Shown: positions 13,195 to 24,600, counted from the first letter of the stretch. The stretch: DNA of 64,000 nt from Adiantum capillus-veneris (GCA_014529385.2 CM043951.1:112132969-112196968), one strand, 5' to 3'. A program made the numbers and translations. Notes: a model not told the origin generated them from the sequence alone.

Positions 13195-13986
13195 ATTCTT
13201 TGTCAAATCCAAAGCGTCATAGAAAAGCTCACTTCTTGCAATGTTGTACCATATGTATGCATTGTCAAAGCATGTGTTGTGTTGACTATGGTGATATGAT
13301 GCTTGCTAACTTTGATATCTTGCCTCATATGCCACTAAAAAAAAATTTGATCCACAGAAAGCTTCACAAACAACATCAAAGAGTGTTAGAAAGTGACATA
13401 TAAAAATCTACATCATCAAGCTTTCTAGGCACATTATGTGCATACATATTTTGATCTATATGCATTTTCTTGTCCAATACAACTAGATTATGGGGCAAGG
13501 TACGGATCGGGGGGGGATCGGTCAGGTAATAATTATGTGACTATCGTGTGTGTGTGTAGCAAATAGGGTTATTAGATCTCAATTTGTTTACATATAAAAG
13601 GGTATTGTATTTAATGGAATTGGTATGTTTACAATTTGAATAGAAAAAGAACATATTAATATTTATAAATTCAGAGTCTTAGAAATAGTCTTGGAGTGCA
13701 TGTAATATACAGATTATACATATTAACCCCCACCCCCTCCAAGGGTGGGGTACATGTTTTTTCTTATAATTACCAGGGAGACAGAATGTTGAGTCTTCAC
13801 TATACTTCTAAATGGCACATCTGTATGACATGCATGACGAGGTTTAACTAGTCATATGTTTTTCTTACATCTTGAAAAAAATTCATTCTCTATCTTGCAC
13901 ACTCACGAACGAGAAGCCAACATCTAAGACCACATTTCCATCAATTTGTATTTCTTACACATCTTCGGTTTCATGTACCTTTAATT
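13195..13986 (+). repeat. Copy A of the 3.5-kb repeat, left part
   Basis: Matches 48836-49052 and then 55172-55745 in the same order, with roughly one difference per ten to fifteen bases. Contains a G-rich run near 13510 and a C-rich run near 13730, shared with copy B. No coding domain. Interrupted at 13986 by the copia insertion; the target is TAATT at 13982-13986. Confidence 0.85.
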
Positions 13987-14127
13987 TGTTGGAGCTATAT
14001 ATGGCTCACTCTACTCAACTTGGTCTCACCTATATATTTGTATCTTGTCCTCAATATGAATCAGTCTTTGGGAGCGTATATGGTGTGTCTCTTGTCTCGT
14101 CTCTCTCTTTCTCTCTACATCTCAACA
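13987..14127 (+). repeat. Left LTR of the copia element
   Basis: Begins TGTTGG and ends CAACA. Short (141 bp) and rich in TC near its end. No difference from the right LTR was found by eye. Confidence 0.95.
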
Positions 14128-14139
14128 TGGTATCAGAGC
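14128..14139 (+). promoter_or_regulatory. Primer-binding site (initiator tRNA-Met)
   Basis: TGGTATCAGAGC directly abuts the left LTR and is the classic complement of the plant initiator tRNA-Met 3' end, where minus-strand synthesis begins. Confidence 0.95.
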
Positions 14140-14897
14140 AGTAACGATCATGCGCCGATTCAATTCATGGTGACAAAACAGTATGTGTATGCGATTTGCA
14201 TGTAAGATTCAAAAATTGCTACAAATTTTATTTTTGAGCATTGATTCTTGTTAATTGTGGTTGTTTTGTGTTAAGAAGAATATGATTAGTGTTTTGTGTG
14301 ACGTTTATTGCTAATCAATCTAATCGTTGATTACGTTTTCTTGTTCATGACACCCTGAACTTCATCTCAATTTTTCTCGCTTTTCTGCTCAAAATTTGGA
14401 GAAACGAGAAAAGCGCTATGGAGCGTAGCGCAATGGCACTTTTCATCCAAAACTTGTTCGTCTCCTCGAGCTCTTCGATTTGAGTTCTAGGTTTGCGTCA
14501 ATCGGAGTTCGCAGCAGAAAGTTATGCTGTTTTTACTGCAATTGAGCTTGACGCAGCTTTCTTCGTCCTACTTCTTCGTGAAGCGTCCGTGATCATTTTT
14601 CTTATTTTGGCGTTAACTTTTTTGAGAAGATTTAGCTTTTTGCTATTCATATTGTGTCCGTCAATCTTGCATCTCACGCCACTCTATTTTGAGGACTCTT
14701 TTATTATTAACGTCTCCTTTACCCTGCCGTTTTTGGGTGACGTCTCTTACATTTTTGGAAGTTCCTTGAGCATCCTTCTTACGTTTATCGTTGACAGAAC
14801 GCAGTCCTCATATCTCTCTCATTCTCAATTGCGGCCTTCACCATATATGGTGTGCAAATTCTGCGATCTTATCTTATACGTCTTCTCGCAACAAGAT
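14140..14897 (+). other. Untranslated leader of the copia element
   Basis: About 760 bp between the primer site and gag. An open frame extends upstream to 14493, but its sequence is hydrophobic and unlike any gag. I therefore place the start of gag at the ATG at 14898. Confidence 0.65.
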
Positions 14898-16301
14898 ATG
14901 GCTATGAATATTCTCGTCAACGGCTTTCCTTCTGGCCAGCGTTCTGTTCCTCCTTTCCAAGGTCAAGGTTTTCCAGGCTGGAAAGCAAAGATGTTGTTAA
15001 TTCTTGAAGGCGATGAACTCTCCAATGTTGTTCTTGGAAATCGTGTTTGTCCGCCTCAGCCTGTTGATACGGATAATGATAACGTGCTTATCACTGAAGG
15101 ACCTATATTTGAAGATTGGAATGTTGCCTATACGGATTGGCAACGACGTGATAAAGCAGCTCGTCGGTATATTCTTTCTCCTCTTACTGATTCCCTTTTG
15201 CTTGATATGTACGAACTGCCTACTTCCCACGACGTATGGAAGTACCTTATTGCGAACTTTCAGAAGAAATCTGTCACAGAAATACTTTATTTGAGAGGGT
15301 TGCTTAACAAGTTACAATATGAAGTTGGTACTGCCATGACGGGACATATTGAATCTTTCAAATCTATTATTAATCAACTTGCTGCTGCCGGTGATCCTGT
15401 TCCACAAAAGCAACTGATTACACTTCTCCTTGATACGGTGAAGGACTCTTCTTATGATAACATTGTTACTATTCTCTCTAATAAAGATGGTCTTGATTTC
15501 GACCAAGCCTGCATGTCTTTAATTGAATACTCTCAACGTCAAGAACGTCGTAATGCTGGTCACGATACAGCTATGATTTCACAAGAGGAGACTGAGTCAC
15601 AACAGATGGAACGTGCTTTTCATGCTCAAAGGCGTCCATTTCAACGAGAAAACCGTAGAGGTGGCCGTCGCGGCAATATTTTCTCTCGTCTCAAATTTCC
15701 TAATAAGCAATGTTCTTACTGCAACAGAAATGACCATACTGAAGATGATTGTTGGGCACGTCAATATGATGAAGAACACAATATTACCACAAAACAACCA
15801 CGTTTATCTAGAGACTCTTCTTCTTCTTCTTGTGAATATTGTGGACGATCTGATCATCCCACTCATATGTGCTATAAGCGTCGATTCGACACAGATCGGA
15901 ATAGAGCATATGCTACTGAACATCGAAACAACATTGTACCAGAAACAAGCTGCGTCCTATGTTCAGTTGCTCCAGACAGAATACTTCATGTACGCGATGG
16001 ATCACTTTTTATTGTCGATTCTGGTGCTACAGGAAATATGACATATCAGTCTAAGTGGCTTCATAACTATCATCCACTGCCAGTTCAACGTGTTGTTTAT
16101 CTTGCCGATGATACTACTTGTCAAGTAAAGGGTATTGGAGACTTATATCTTGGTACCTTATCTTCTTCCACTCGAATTTTGCGAGGAGTATTACATGTAC
16201 CAGATCTTCAATGTAATCTTCTTTCAGTTGCTAGACTTGTTGATCTTGGTCTGTTTGTTGGATTTGATCATACCAAATGCCGAATTGAGAAAGATGGATA
16301 G
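14898..16301 (+). CDS. gag: Copia Gag-protease segment, ending at an in-frame TAG
   Basis: Capsid and nucleocapsid followed by the aspartic protease. The chosen start gives MAMNILVNGFPSG, followed by the copia gag signature (FQGQGFPGWKAKML). The capsid domain is at residues about 15-220. Two CCHC zinc knuckles follow: CSYCNRNDHTEDDC at about 15710 and CEYCGRSDHPTHMC at about 15830. The protease active site is in FIVDSGATGNM at about 16010, and the segment LHVPDLQCNLLSV follows as expected. Translation meets TAG at 16299-16301, before the integrase. The same frame stays open on the other side, so the stop is a single-codon defect unless it is read through. Confidence 0.9.
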   Translation: MAMNILVNGFPSGQRSVPPFQGQGFPGWKAKMLLILEGDELSNVVLGNRVCPPQPVDTDNDNVLITEGPIFEDWNVAYTDWQRRDKAARRYILSPLTDSLLLDMYELPTSHDVWKYLIANFQKKSVTEILYLRGLLNKLQYEVGTAMTGHIESFKSIINQLAAAGDPVPQKQLITLLLDTVKDSSYDNIVTILSNKDGLDFDQACMSLIEYSQRQERRNAGHDTAMISQEETESQQMERAFHAQRRPFQRENRRGGRRGNIFSRLKFPNKQCSYCNRNDHTEDDCWARQYDEEHNITTKQPRLSRDSSSSSCEYCGRSDHPTHMCYKRRFDTDRNRAYATEHRNNIVPETSCVLCSVAPDRILHVRDGSLFIVDSGATGNMTYQSKWLHNYHPLPVQRVVYLADDTTCQVKGIGDLYLGTLSSSTRILRGVLHVPDLQCNLLSVARLVDLGLFVGFDHTKCRIEKDG

Positions 16302-17513
16302 ACTATAGCCACTGCTCCTCGAAATGGTAATTTGTTTGAACTCTCTCTCAACGATGCTGTAGCAAATGTTGTCACTGCTCCAGGTGATCATGATTGCAAA
16401 GTATGGCATCACCGTTTTGTTCATGCTGATTTCTCAAAACTCCTTGATCTTCAACGTCGTGATCTTGTTCATGGCATGGATCTTAAAGCCCATCCTCATA
16501 TGGGAATTTGTGAATTTTGTGCTCTTGGGAAACACAATCGCAAACCCTTTCCTCTTTCAAATACAACTCATTCTCATGACATATTGGATCTTGTTCATAC
16601 TGATATATGTGGACCTCTACCTTCTTCGAGATCACAATATCGCTACTTCATTACTTTCATTGATGATTTCTCAAGGTATACGACTGTATTTCTACTTAGA
16701 CAAAAATCTGAAGCCTTATCTGTTTTCAAACAATTCCACAAGGCTGCGGAACTTCAAACTGGTCGTCGCCTTAAGAAGCTTCGTAGTGACAATGGAGGCG
16801 AATATGTTTCTCGAGAGTTTGTGAGTTACTGTGCTGATAGTGGAATTCATCATGAACACACTATTCCATATTCGCCTCAACAGAACGGTGTTGCTGAACG
16901 AAAGAATCGCACTATTCTCAATGCTGTAAGATGTATGCTGATTCATTCTGGCTTATCTCGTCTTTTTTGGGCTGAAGCTACTTTGACAGCAGTATTTATT
17001 CAGAATCATCTTCCTACTACTGCACCCTCTGGTAAGATACCCATCACAGCATGGACAGGTGACATTCCTTCTGTATCTCATTTTCGAACCTTTGGATGTA
17101 TTGCTTATATTCATGTTCCCAAAGAAACACGAACAAAGCTTGATGCTCCTGGTCTTAAAGTTATTTTTATTGGATATTCTGACACTTCCAAAGGCTACAA
17201 ATTCTATGACCCTTCCTCCAAGAAAGTAATTGTGAATCGTGATGCTACTTTTAACGAACAGCTTATGGGAGGCTCATGGTCCATGGATGATTCTGATGAT
17301 ACTAAATCATTGCTTCAAGCTTTTCCATTTCTTTCAGAAGATGAAACTCTTCCTATAGAGCAACTTTCCTCTTCACGACCATCCATTCCGAATGTCGCCA
17401 ATGATGATATTGATATTTTTGTTGATCTGCCTATTGATTTTGAACATGGCTCATGTCATGTTTATGATGACGATATTGCTGATAATGCTTTTTCTACTTC
17501 CGAAGATCCATTA
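16302..17513 (+). CDS. Copia integrase segment
   Basis: Same frame as the upstream segment, after its TAG. The zinc-binding HHCC motif runs from WHHRFVH to CEFCALGK (about 16408-16530). The catalytic core shows DICGPLP, FIDDFSRYT and SDNGGEYVSREF, with the third acidic residue in QQNGVAERKNRT, giving the D,D(35)E arrangement. The C-terminal part includes FGCIAYIHVPKETR and the GY-x-FYDP region typical of copia integrases. It inserts the cDNA into nuclear DNA. A single-base frame change near 17513 puts the downstream reverse transcriptase in another frame. The ORF itself runs out of homology there and stops at 17612. Confidence 0.9.
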
Positions 17514-19084
17514 CTTATGATGAAGCTATTTCTTCACCACAAAAGGGTCAATGGCAAGAGGCTATGGAAGCAGAGTACGATTCTCTTATCTCTAAAGGTA
17601 CATGGATACTAACTGAATTACCTCCTGGTCGTACAGCTATTAAATGTAAGTGGGTGTATAAGACAAAAGTAAAAGCAGATGGATCTTTTGACAAGTTCAA
17701 GGCGCGTTTAGTTGCAAAAGGTTATTCCCAAGTAGCTGGTGTTGATTATCAAGAGACTTTTTCACCAGTTGTTCGCATTACAAGTGTTCGAGTTTTATTG
17801 GCATTTGCTGTTCAATTTGATTTAGAAGCTCATCAAATGGATGTGCGAACTGCTTTTCTTAATGGTGACTTGGAAGAGAAAATTTATATGGAACAACCAG
17901 AAGGGTTTGTTATTCCAGGTAAAGAAGACCTTGTTGCTCAACTCCATAAGGCACTATATGGTCTCAAACAAGCTTCGCGAGCCTGGTATACAAAATTTGA
18001 TCTTTTTCTCACCTCTAAAGGATTCATCTCTTGCTCGTCAGACCCCAACTTATACATAAAACGCCAAGGTAGCAGTTTTGTGATTCTTGCTCTTTATGTG
18101 GATGATACCATCCTTGTTTCCAATAATTTGGGAATTCTTCAGCAAGTGAAAAAGTTATTGTCTTCTGCATTTGATATGGTGGATCTTGGAGAGATTCACT
18201 CGTGTCTTGGCATTCAAATCCAACGGAACCGTACAAAAGGTATTTTATTCCTTCGACAGTCAAAGTTTATTGCAGATACTATTCAAAAATTTGGTATGGA
18301 ATCTGCACATTCAGCCAACACACCTTGTCTTGCAAGCTCTACGAAGAACACTTCTGACAATGGCGGTCAACTTGTCACAAATCAACCTTATGCTAACTTG
18401 ATTGGATGTCTTCAGTTTGTTGGCATGAACACTCGTCCTGATATTTTGTTTGTTGCTAATTATCTTGGACAACATCTTGCATGTCCTTCTCTTAAGCATT
18501 GGTCTGCTGCAAAGCGTGTGTTGAAATACTTGAAAGGCACTACAGATTTTGGTTTAGTCTATCGACGACAACTCACATTGGATTCTATGCAATCTCTTTC
18601 TCTTTTGGGTTACACAGATGCAGACTGGGCAAGCTCACATTTATCTATGCGATCTACTAGTGGAAATTGCTTCTTTATAAATGGTTGTCTTGTTTCTTGG
18701 ACTAGCAAGAAACAACGTTGTGTTGCAGTTTCTACGACTGAGTCAGAATATGTTGCGGCATCACTTGCAGCTCGTGAGTTGATTTGGCTTCGACAAATGC
18801 TAGTTGATATTGGTCACTCTCCTCTTTCTAGCACACCCTTGCGGTGTGACAACCAAAGTGCTATTAGTCTTGCAAAAGACTATGTTCAACATAATAAGTC
18901 AAAGCACATTGCTGTCCATTATCATTATGTCAGGTATGAAGTACGCAAAGGAACCATTATGGTTGAACACTGTCCAAGTGACCAGATGATTGCAGACATT
19001 TTGACTAAAGGCCTCAACGAGTCACGTTTCATCCTCTTGCGCTCGGAGCTTGGAGTTGCTTCGACCTCACTCTTTCTAGATTAG
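17514..19084 (+). CDS. Copia reverse transcriptase-RNase H segment
   Basis: Lies in a different frame from the integrase. An in-frame ATG occurs at 17564, but homology begins upstream of it (GQWQEAMEAEYDSL). The reverse transcriptase runs from KCKWVYKTKVKADGS through VDYQETFSPVVR, HQMDVRTAFLNGDL, LYGLKQASRAWY and the catalytic box YVDDTILV (about 18097). RNase H starts at GYTDADWASS (about 18608), with SWTSKKQ, STTESEYVA, the CDNQSAI motif and HYHYVR. The segment ends at the TAG at 19082-19084. All catalytic residues are present. Copies the RNA to DNA in the virus-like particle. Confidence 0.92.
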
Positions 19085-19323
19085 CTTCTTTGCTATTGTA
19101 ATAGCTTTGTACATATGACATTGTAATCTTTTAGGTACCATGCACTATGCACACTCCACATTTGCACATTGTGATCTCTAAGTCACTTGAATATTTGTAC
19201 ATAGATGCACAATTCACTTTCACATCATCATCGCTGGTTCATATTTTCACATTGTATAGGGGCTTGGATTTTTCCCTTGAACTCCCCAAGGGTTTTTTCA
19301 TCCAAAGCTAGAGACCTTTGTTT

Positions 19324-19332
19324 GAGTGGGGG
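19324..19332 (+). promoter_or_regulatory. Polypurine tract of the copia element
   Basis: GAGTGGGGG lies immediately before the right LTR, the expected place for plus-strand priming. Confidence 0.85.
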
Positions 19333-19473
19333 TGTTGGAGCTATATATGGCTCACTCTACTCAACTTGGTCTCACCTATATATTTGTATCTTGTCCTCAA
19401 TATGAATCAGTCTTTGGGAGCGTATATGGTGTGTCTCTTGTCTCGTCTCTCTCTTTCTCTCTACATCTCAACA
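19333..19473 (+). repeat. Right LTR of the copia element
   Basis: Same 141 bases as the left LTR. Followed by the TAATT target duplication and the continuation of copy A. Confidence 0.95.
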
Positions 19474-19621
19474 TAATTCACATGTCTTATACTTTTTCAT
19501 TTCATGTCCCTTTATTTAATTTTATCTCAATTATATGTTGACTCATCAATGACCATCTCTCTCTACTACATGTAAGGATGCTTTTTATTTTATGCCTCAT
19601 CAATAACCATCTGTCTACAAT
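19474..19621 (+). repeat. Copy A of the 3.5-kb repeat, middle part
   Basis: Continues the repeat between the copia and CACTA insertions. It matches copy B from about 55740 to 55889. Ends with the AAT target of the CACTA element. Confidence 0.85.
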
Positions 19622-19644
19622 CACTACAAAAGGCTATTCATATT

Positions 19645-19750
19645 AGCGACGCTCACACAGCGACGCTCAAAAAAAAAAATCCCGGCGTCGCTATGAGCGT
19701 CGCAAATTTCTTTGTTAATTTGCGACGCTCATAGCGACGCCGATTGGGCT
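19645..19750. repeat. Left subterminal repeats of the CACTA element
   Basis: At least five copies of GCGACGCTC or its reverse complement. The block 19684-19744 is an almost perfect palindrome with 24-bp arms (GGCGTCGCTATGAGCGTCGC and its complement) around a short AT-rich centre. In En/Spm elements such subterminal motifs bind TNPA; that role is inferred here from position. Confidence 0.85.
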
Positions 19751-19830
19751 AAAAAATTAACCGAGCGTGCCCAAAAACTCAGATCTCAGATCTGAGTTTT
19801 TCGGCGCCCTCAAGCAAGGAGCAGGTAACG

Positions 19831-19832
<2 letters not shown>

Positions 19833-19870
<38 letters not shown>

Positions 19871-20024
19871 CTTCTCCACACACACACACACACACACACG
19901 AGGAGAGGAAGGAGAGCCAGGTATGCTCCTTCCCTCTCCTCATTCTCATGTTCCCTTCCCCTCTTTCTCTCTCCCTCTCTCTCTCTCTCACCCACACACA
20001 TACACACACACACATAGTGTTTTT

Positions 20025-20073
<49 letters not shown>

Positions 20074-20300
20074 AACATAAACAAAAACACACACACACAC
20101 ATACATAAACAAATAATGCACACACACATTGAGAGAGGAAAAGAGAGAGAGAGCATGCATAAACAAAAAACGCACGCATTGAGAGAGGAAAAGAGAGAGA
20201 GAACATGCATAAACAAAAAACGCACACATTGAGAGAGGAAAAGATGCATACGATCCAAAAAAATGCACACACATTGAGAGAGAAAGAGAGAGAAACTAAT
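19833..20300. repeat. Microsatellite block inside the CACTA element
   Basis: Alternating CT, CA and GA tracts. The part 20097-20290 holds three imperfect copies of a roughly 52-bp unit containing CATAAACAAA and CACATTGAGAGAGGAAAAGA. The long antisense frames here are low-complexity artefacts. Confidence 0.85.
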
Positions 20301-20480
20301 TTAACGTCGTAGGAAACTAATTAAAATTAAAAGACCTAAAGATCTAGCCGACGAGGAGTTGAACTCAAGACCTATTATTCAAGAGGGAAATGGCATAATC
20401 AATCTATCATACTTGGCATGGGTGATAGAAAGGTTATACCATTTATCTCTTTTTATTGGCACACACATCCACACACGCGC

Positions 20481-20650
20481 ACACACACAAGAAGAAGAGA
20501 GTTATAACGTCGTAGGAAACTATCTTAAAAGACGTTAAAGATTAGGTTATATGTAGACTTACATTAAATTAGATTTAGGTTTATTTTTAACTAGATTTAC
20601 GTTTATTTACGCTAGATTTAGATTTACGTTATATTAGATTAGATTTAGGT
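20481..20650 (+). repeat. Direct repeat flanking the captured fragment, left copy
   Basis: Carries AACGTCGTAGGAAACTATC and a tail of short TTAGATTTAGG-like repeats. A near copy lies at 21157-21295, its tail also recurs at 21083-21140, and a partial copy is at 20298-20335. Confidence 0.8.
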
Positions 20651-20657
20651 CTCCATA

Positions 20658-20840
20658 GACTGCGATGCCTGCATGAAGTGGGTGAAGAAAGCCCTCAATG
20701 GAATATAGGGTATTGCTGCCTTCACTCATGGTGGGCTCCGTCGATCCAAAAGTACTGGTGAAATGTCTTCAGAAGATAGGGAAGAAGGTGGATCTTCAGG
20801 GCGGCAAGAGTCACTACATCCCCGACACAATGACCATCTA
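20658..20840 (+). pseudogene. Captured heavy-metal-associated (HMA) domain fragment
   Basis: Not a transposon gene. The first part reads CDACMKWVKKALNGI (20661-20705), with the CxxC metal-binding pair of the HMA fold. After a stop and a frame change, the second part reads GSVDPKVLVKCLQKIGKK (from about 20733), then a GGKS segment. These are the C-terminal strand and helix typical of plant HIPP-type metallochaperones. The middle of the domain is scrambled, so it cannot be functional. The following 20841-21010 may be the rest of the donor gene's low-complexity tail. It lies between direct repeats inside the CACTA element, the usual arrangement of a transduplicated host fragment. Identification rests on motif pattern, not on a search. 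Confidence 0.7.
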
Positions 20841-21156
20841 GACAACCTCTAGTCATTCAACAGGAACTTCAAAGTTAGTAACAAGAGCAAGAACGGTCTA
20901 AAGGGCCAATTGCTGTCGTCAGATGTGGATGGAGATGAGGCAGCGTCACCGCCGGAAGTTAACTCTCACATCTTTAGTGATGAAAATGCCAACTCTTGCC
21001 GAGTTATGTGAAAAATTATGTGTTAAATCAGTTTTAAGGTTCTTATAATCCCTGTTAGTTTAGTTCTTTGTTTTTAATATAACATAATTTACGTTAGATT
21101 TAGATTTATGTTATATTAGATTAGACTTAGGTTTATTTAGCTTTACCCACACACAC

Positions 21157-21295
21157 ACACACACACAAGAAGAAGAGAGTTTTAACGTCGTAGGAAACTA
21201 TCCCAAAAGACGTTAAAGATTAGGTTAGATGTAGACTTACGTTAAATTAGATTTAGGTTTATTTTTAGTTAGATTTATGCTTATTTACGTTAGAT
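21157..21295 (+). repeat. Direct repeat flanking the captured fragment, right copy
   Basis: Near copy of 20481-20620, preceded by a CA microsatellite as in the left copy. Confidence 0.8.
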
Positions 21296-21584
21296 CGAGT
21301 CCACGCAAGCATTACTTACGGTTTAGGGTTTAGGGTTAGACGAACAGTGAAAAGATCTACTGTGAAAAGATGTTAAGATGTTGTGAAGTGCTACAGCTAG
21401 AGAAGAGGCAAAGGGGTTTTGTCCACTACATGCAGTATCATGTAGACGTGGGTGTGTAGATTTCTTGTACCCACAAATATAGGTATTGACCAATAAAGAC
21501 GAGATTATAACCCGGTGGTTCTGATCTCCATGCACCTCTAGACCAAGGTGTGCGGGGATTGGACATGACTAGAGAATGTGAGGT

Positions 21585-21589
<5 letters not shown>

Positions 21590-21629
<40 letters not shown>
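21590..21629. repeat. (GA)n microsatellite upstream of the transposase
   Basis: About 40 bp of GA dinucleotides, 65 bp before the transposase ATG; probably in its promoter or untranslated region. Confidence 0.9.
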
Positions 21630-21632
<3 letters not shown>

Positions 21633-21694
21633 GACGAAGAATGCCAATAGAATATTAAATTTGTTGTCCAGGTTATAAGTTTTTTATCCTCATT

Positions 21695-24600
21695 ATGAGT
21701 AGTGACGAGGATGTGGGACCGTCCAACCGAAACACCTATCTCTCAACGAGGGTCTTATGTCCTTGTAATCAATGCAAGCATGCTGTGCGACGGACAAGAC
21801 GTGTTTCTTTGCAGCACGTTCACGAATTTGGCGAGTTCGATCCATCTATTATAGATCGAGTTGTTGCCAATTATAACTCGTCGGACTCTGACGCTGGCCA
21901 ACAAGCAGCAATCTTGCAACCCAATAGACGTGTTCGCAGGCGCTTTGGTCAAGCAGCATATGTGAGGCCACAAGATGTAGCCTCCGACAGCTCGGGGGAT
22001 GATCATGCAGAGCACATTCCCAACGAGGCAATGTTTGAGCCCGAGATTGATGAAATGATCGAGACGATCATGGATTCAGAAAGGCTTATCTATGATGATA
22101 TGAAAAGTGAAGCCGATACGCCATTGTATAATGGAGCACGTATGTCTAGATTGAAAGCACTCCTTGTTCTTCTCAACATGCAGGCAAAGTTTGGATGGAG
22201 TGACACTAGCGTCACAGCGCTTTTCAGGTGATCTATTACAATTAGTTTACTTTAATAAAACTCTAAATGTATAATGATCTGATAGATTTTTACACGACTG
22301 TATCATATTTTTATGTTGTGTAGATTGTTGAAAGAGCACATACTATCAGCTGACAATGTGATGCCAGATTCCCGAGATGAAGCAAGAAAGATTTTGCAAA
22401 ACTTGGGGATGGATTACAATTCTATCCACGCTTGTCCTAATGACTGCATTCTTTTCAAAGGGGAATACATAGACATGGAGAAGTGTCCGAAATGTGATTC
22501 CGAAAAATATCGAGTAGATCTCCACGGGACAAAAATTCCACAAAAGGTTTTGCGACATTTCCCTCTGCTTCCTCGCATCAAGCATTTCTTCGAATGTAAG
22601 TCCATGGCCGCCCTAGCATCATGGCATGAGGAGAATAAATCTTCGGATGGTGTGCTACGAATTCCTGCAGATTGCGTAGCGTGGAAACATATAGATGGAA
22701 AATGGTCGGATTTTTCCAGGGAAGCTCAAAATTTGCGCTTAGGCCTGGCTATGGATGGCGTAAATCCATTTGGTCAAAGATCAACATCTTACAGTGTATG
22801 GCCCGTTGTCATCGTCAACTACAACATTCCCCCGTGGTTGACTACGAAGAAGGGGCACCTATGGCTAAGCTTGATTGTGCCAGGGCGATATAAAGTGGGG
22901 AATATGGATGTGTATCTTCGTCCACTATTGGAAGAGCTACAACAATTGTGGATTGGCATAGAGGTGGTGGATATGAGCCGACACACAGGACGACGGAATG
23001 CTTTGATCAGAGGCATTCTAATGTGGACCATGCATGACTATCTCGGGCTAACAGAATGCTCAGGTGATCTATTGACACTCCTCACTCAGACACTGTAAAT
23101 CTTGTTTTTTCCCATAGTTGATCTATTACCATGTGTATACATGTAGGGCTTCAAACAAGCGGATACAGAGCATGTGTCACATGTGGACCTAGACTGAATG
23201 CACGTAGGGCACCCTCACTGAAGAAGCAAATCTACGAAGGTCATCAAGCGTATCTTCCAGAGAATCATGTGTTACGCGACGGCTTTTTGGGAAGAGAGCC
23301 ACCAAGGATGTCTGCACAAGCATGGTTAGAGCAGAAGGAGATGTGCGATGACGGATTGCCTCCAGGGATGAAGAGACTATCTCTATGGTACAAGTTACCA
23401 TACTGGCCCCGACTCATGATCAATCACTTGCTCAATCCAATGAATATATTCAAGAATGTGGGTAATCTACTATGGGACCATCTGACCGGCAAGAAAGATA
23501 CTTTGGGAGCCAGAGTTGACCTTAGAAATGTGGATCGTATGGAGCAATATTGGCCGCAAACAGCGTCTGATGGATCGATAAAAATCCCCAAAGCACCATG
23601 GATTTTCACAGGAGCCCAAGAACGCAAAGCAAAAGAGACCATTCGATCTTTGCGGACCCCCACTGGCATAATGCACTCGCTCCGAACGTGTTTTACTAAA
23701 GAAGGAAAGCTTACCGGTTTGAAGTCACACGATTGGCATAAAATGTGTCAGGTACGTTCATAGTGGACTTTAATATCATTGCATAAAATGTGGACTTTAA
23801 TATTATTGTTGCACATACTTTACAGTTTATTTTACCGGTTGCCATTGAGGGATGTTTGTCTCTCGACATCCGTAACAAAATCTACAAACTTGCAAAGCTG
23901 GTGCAATGGATCTCACAAAAGGAGATCAACGTAGGCTCCATACCATTCGCCAAACTAAATGCTGTGGAGCTTGTGTGCATGTTTGAGAAACATTTTCCTA
24001 CTACAATGCTAACCATTCAGGTGCATCTTCTTGTTCACATAGTTGATGAGGTGGAAATAGCTGGCACAGTTCATTTCAGATGGATGTTCTTCTTAGAACG
24101 TTTCATGAAAATGCTTAAGGGATATGTGCGTCAAAAGGCACGTCCGGAGGGTAGCATGGCAGAAGGTTGGTTGGTATCAGAGTCCCTAGTGTACATTGGA
24201 GAGTGGCTAGACGGATTTGATAAATCCCGGGACACGCTATGGCGAACCATAGATGATGAGCGCATATCTGGGATTGTCATATGCAATCTCGGTGTTGAGA
24301 AGAAGATGACGGAAGATCTAGAGGCTAAAATCAACCGATTTTGCATGCTTCACAATCCAGTGATGCAAAAGTGGATTTCACAATATGAGGATGCAAAGCA
24401 AGAGAGACAAAGGGCACGAATCGAGTGGATATGGGGAAGACGACCATCGATGCACTATCCAGCGGTTCTGGAGAGCCTACCAACCTTCATGAGCTTAAGA
24501 TGCTTGCACAACCAATTGAAAAGCGCACAACAATGCGGTGACGAAGTGACTAAGGAAGAGTGGGAGTACTCTCGGGGTTGCGCGACCAAGGTAAGTTTGC

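Larger units (their letters stand above)
13987..19473 (+). mobile_element. Ty1/copia LTR retrotransposon, 5.5 kb, identical LTRs
   Basis: 141-bp LTRs at 13987-14127 and 19333-19473 appear identical along their whole length. The target duplication is TAATT (13982-13986 and 19474-19478), and the uninterrupted sequence is seen in copy B near 55738. An initiator-Met primer site TGGTATCAGAGC follows the left LTR, and a purine tract GAGTGGGGG precedes the right LTR. The gag-pol order is gag, protease, integrase, reverse transcriptase, RNase H, as in the copia superfamily. One stop and one frameshift break the polyprotein, so this copy probably depended on another copy to move, or was disabled very recently. 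Confidence 0.95.

Noticed and set aside
14493-14897. Hydrophobic N-terminal extension of the copia gag resembling membrane segments
   Set aside because: It lies in the untranslated leader upstream of the gag-homologous ATG and is not conserved in type with any gag; it is probably a chance frame.
19779-20274. Antisense frames of up to 163 codons with Cys/Leu/Ser-rich sequence
   Set aside because: They run through CA, GA and CT microsatellites and the 52-bp repeats of the CACTA element; no protein family is suggested.
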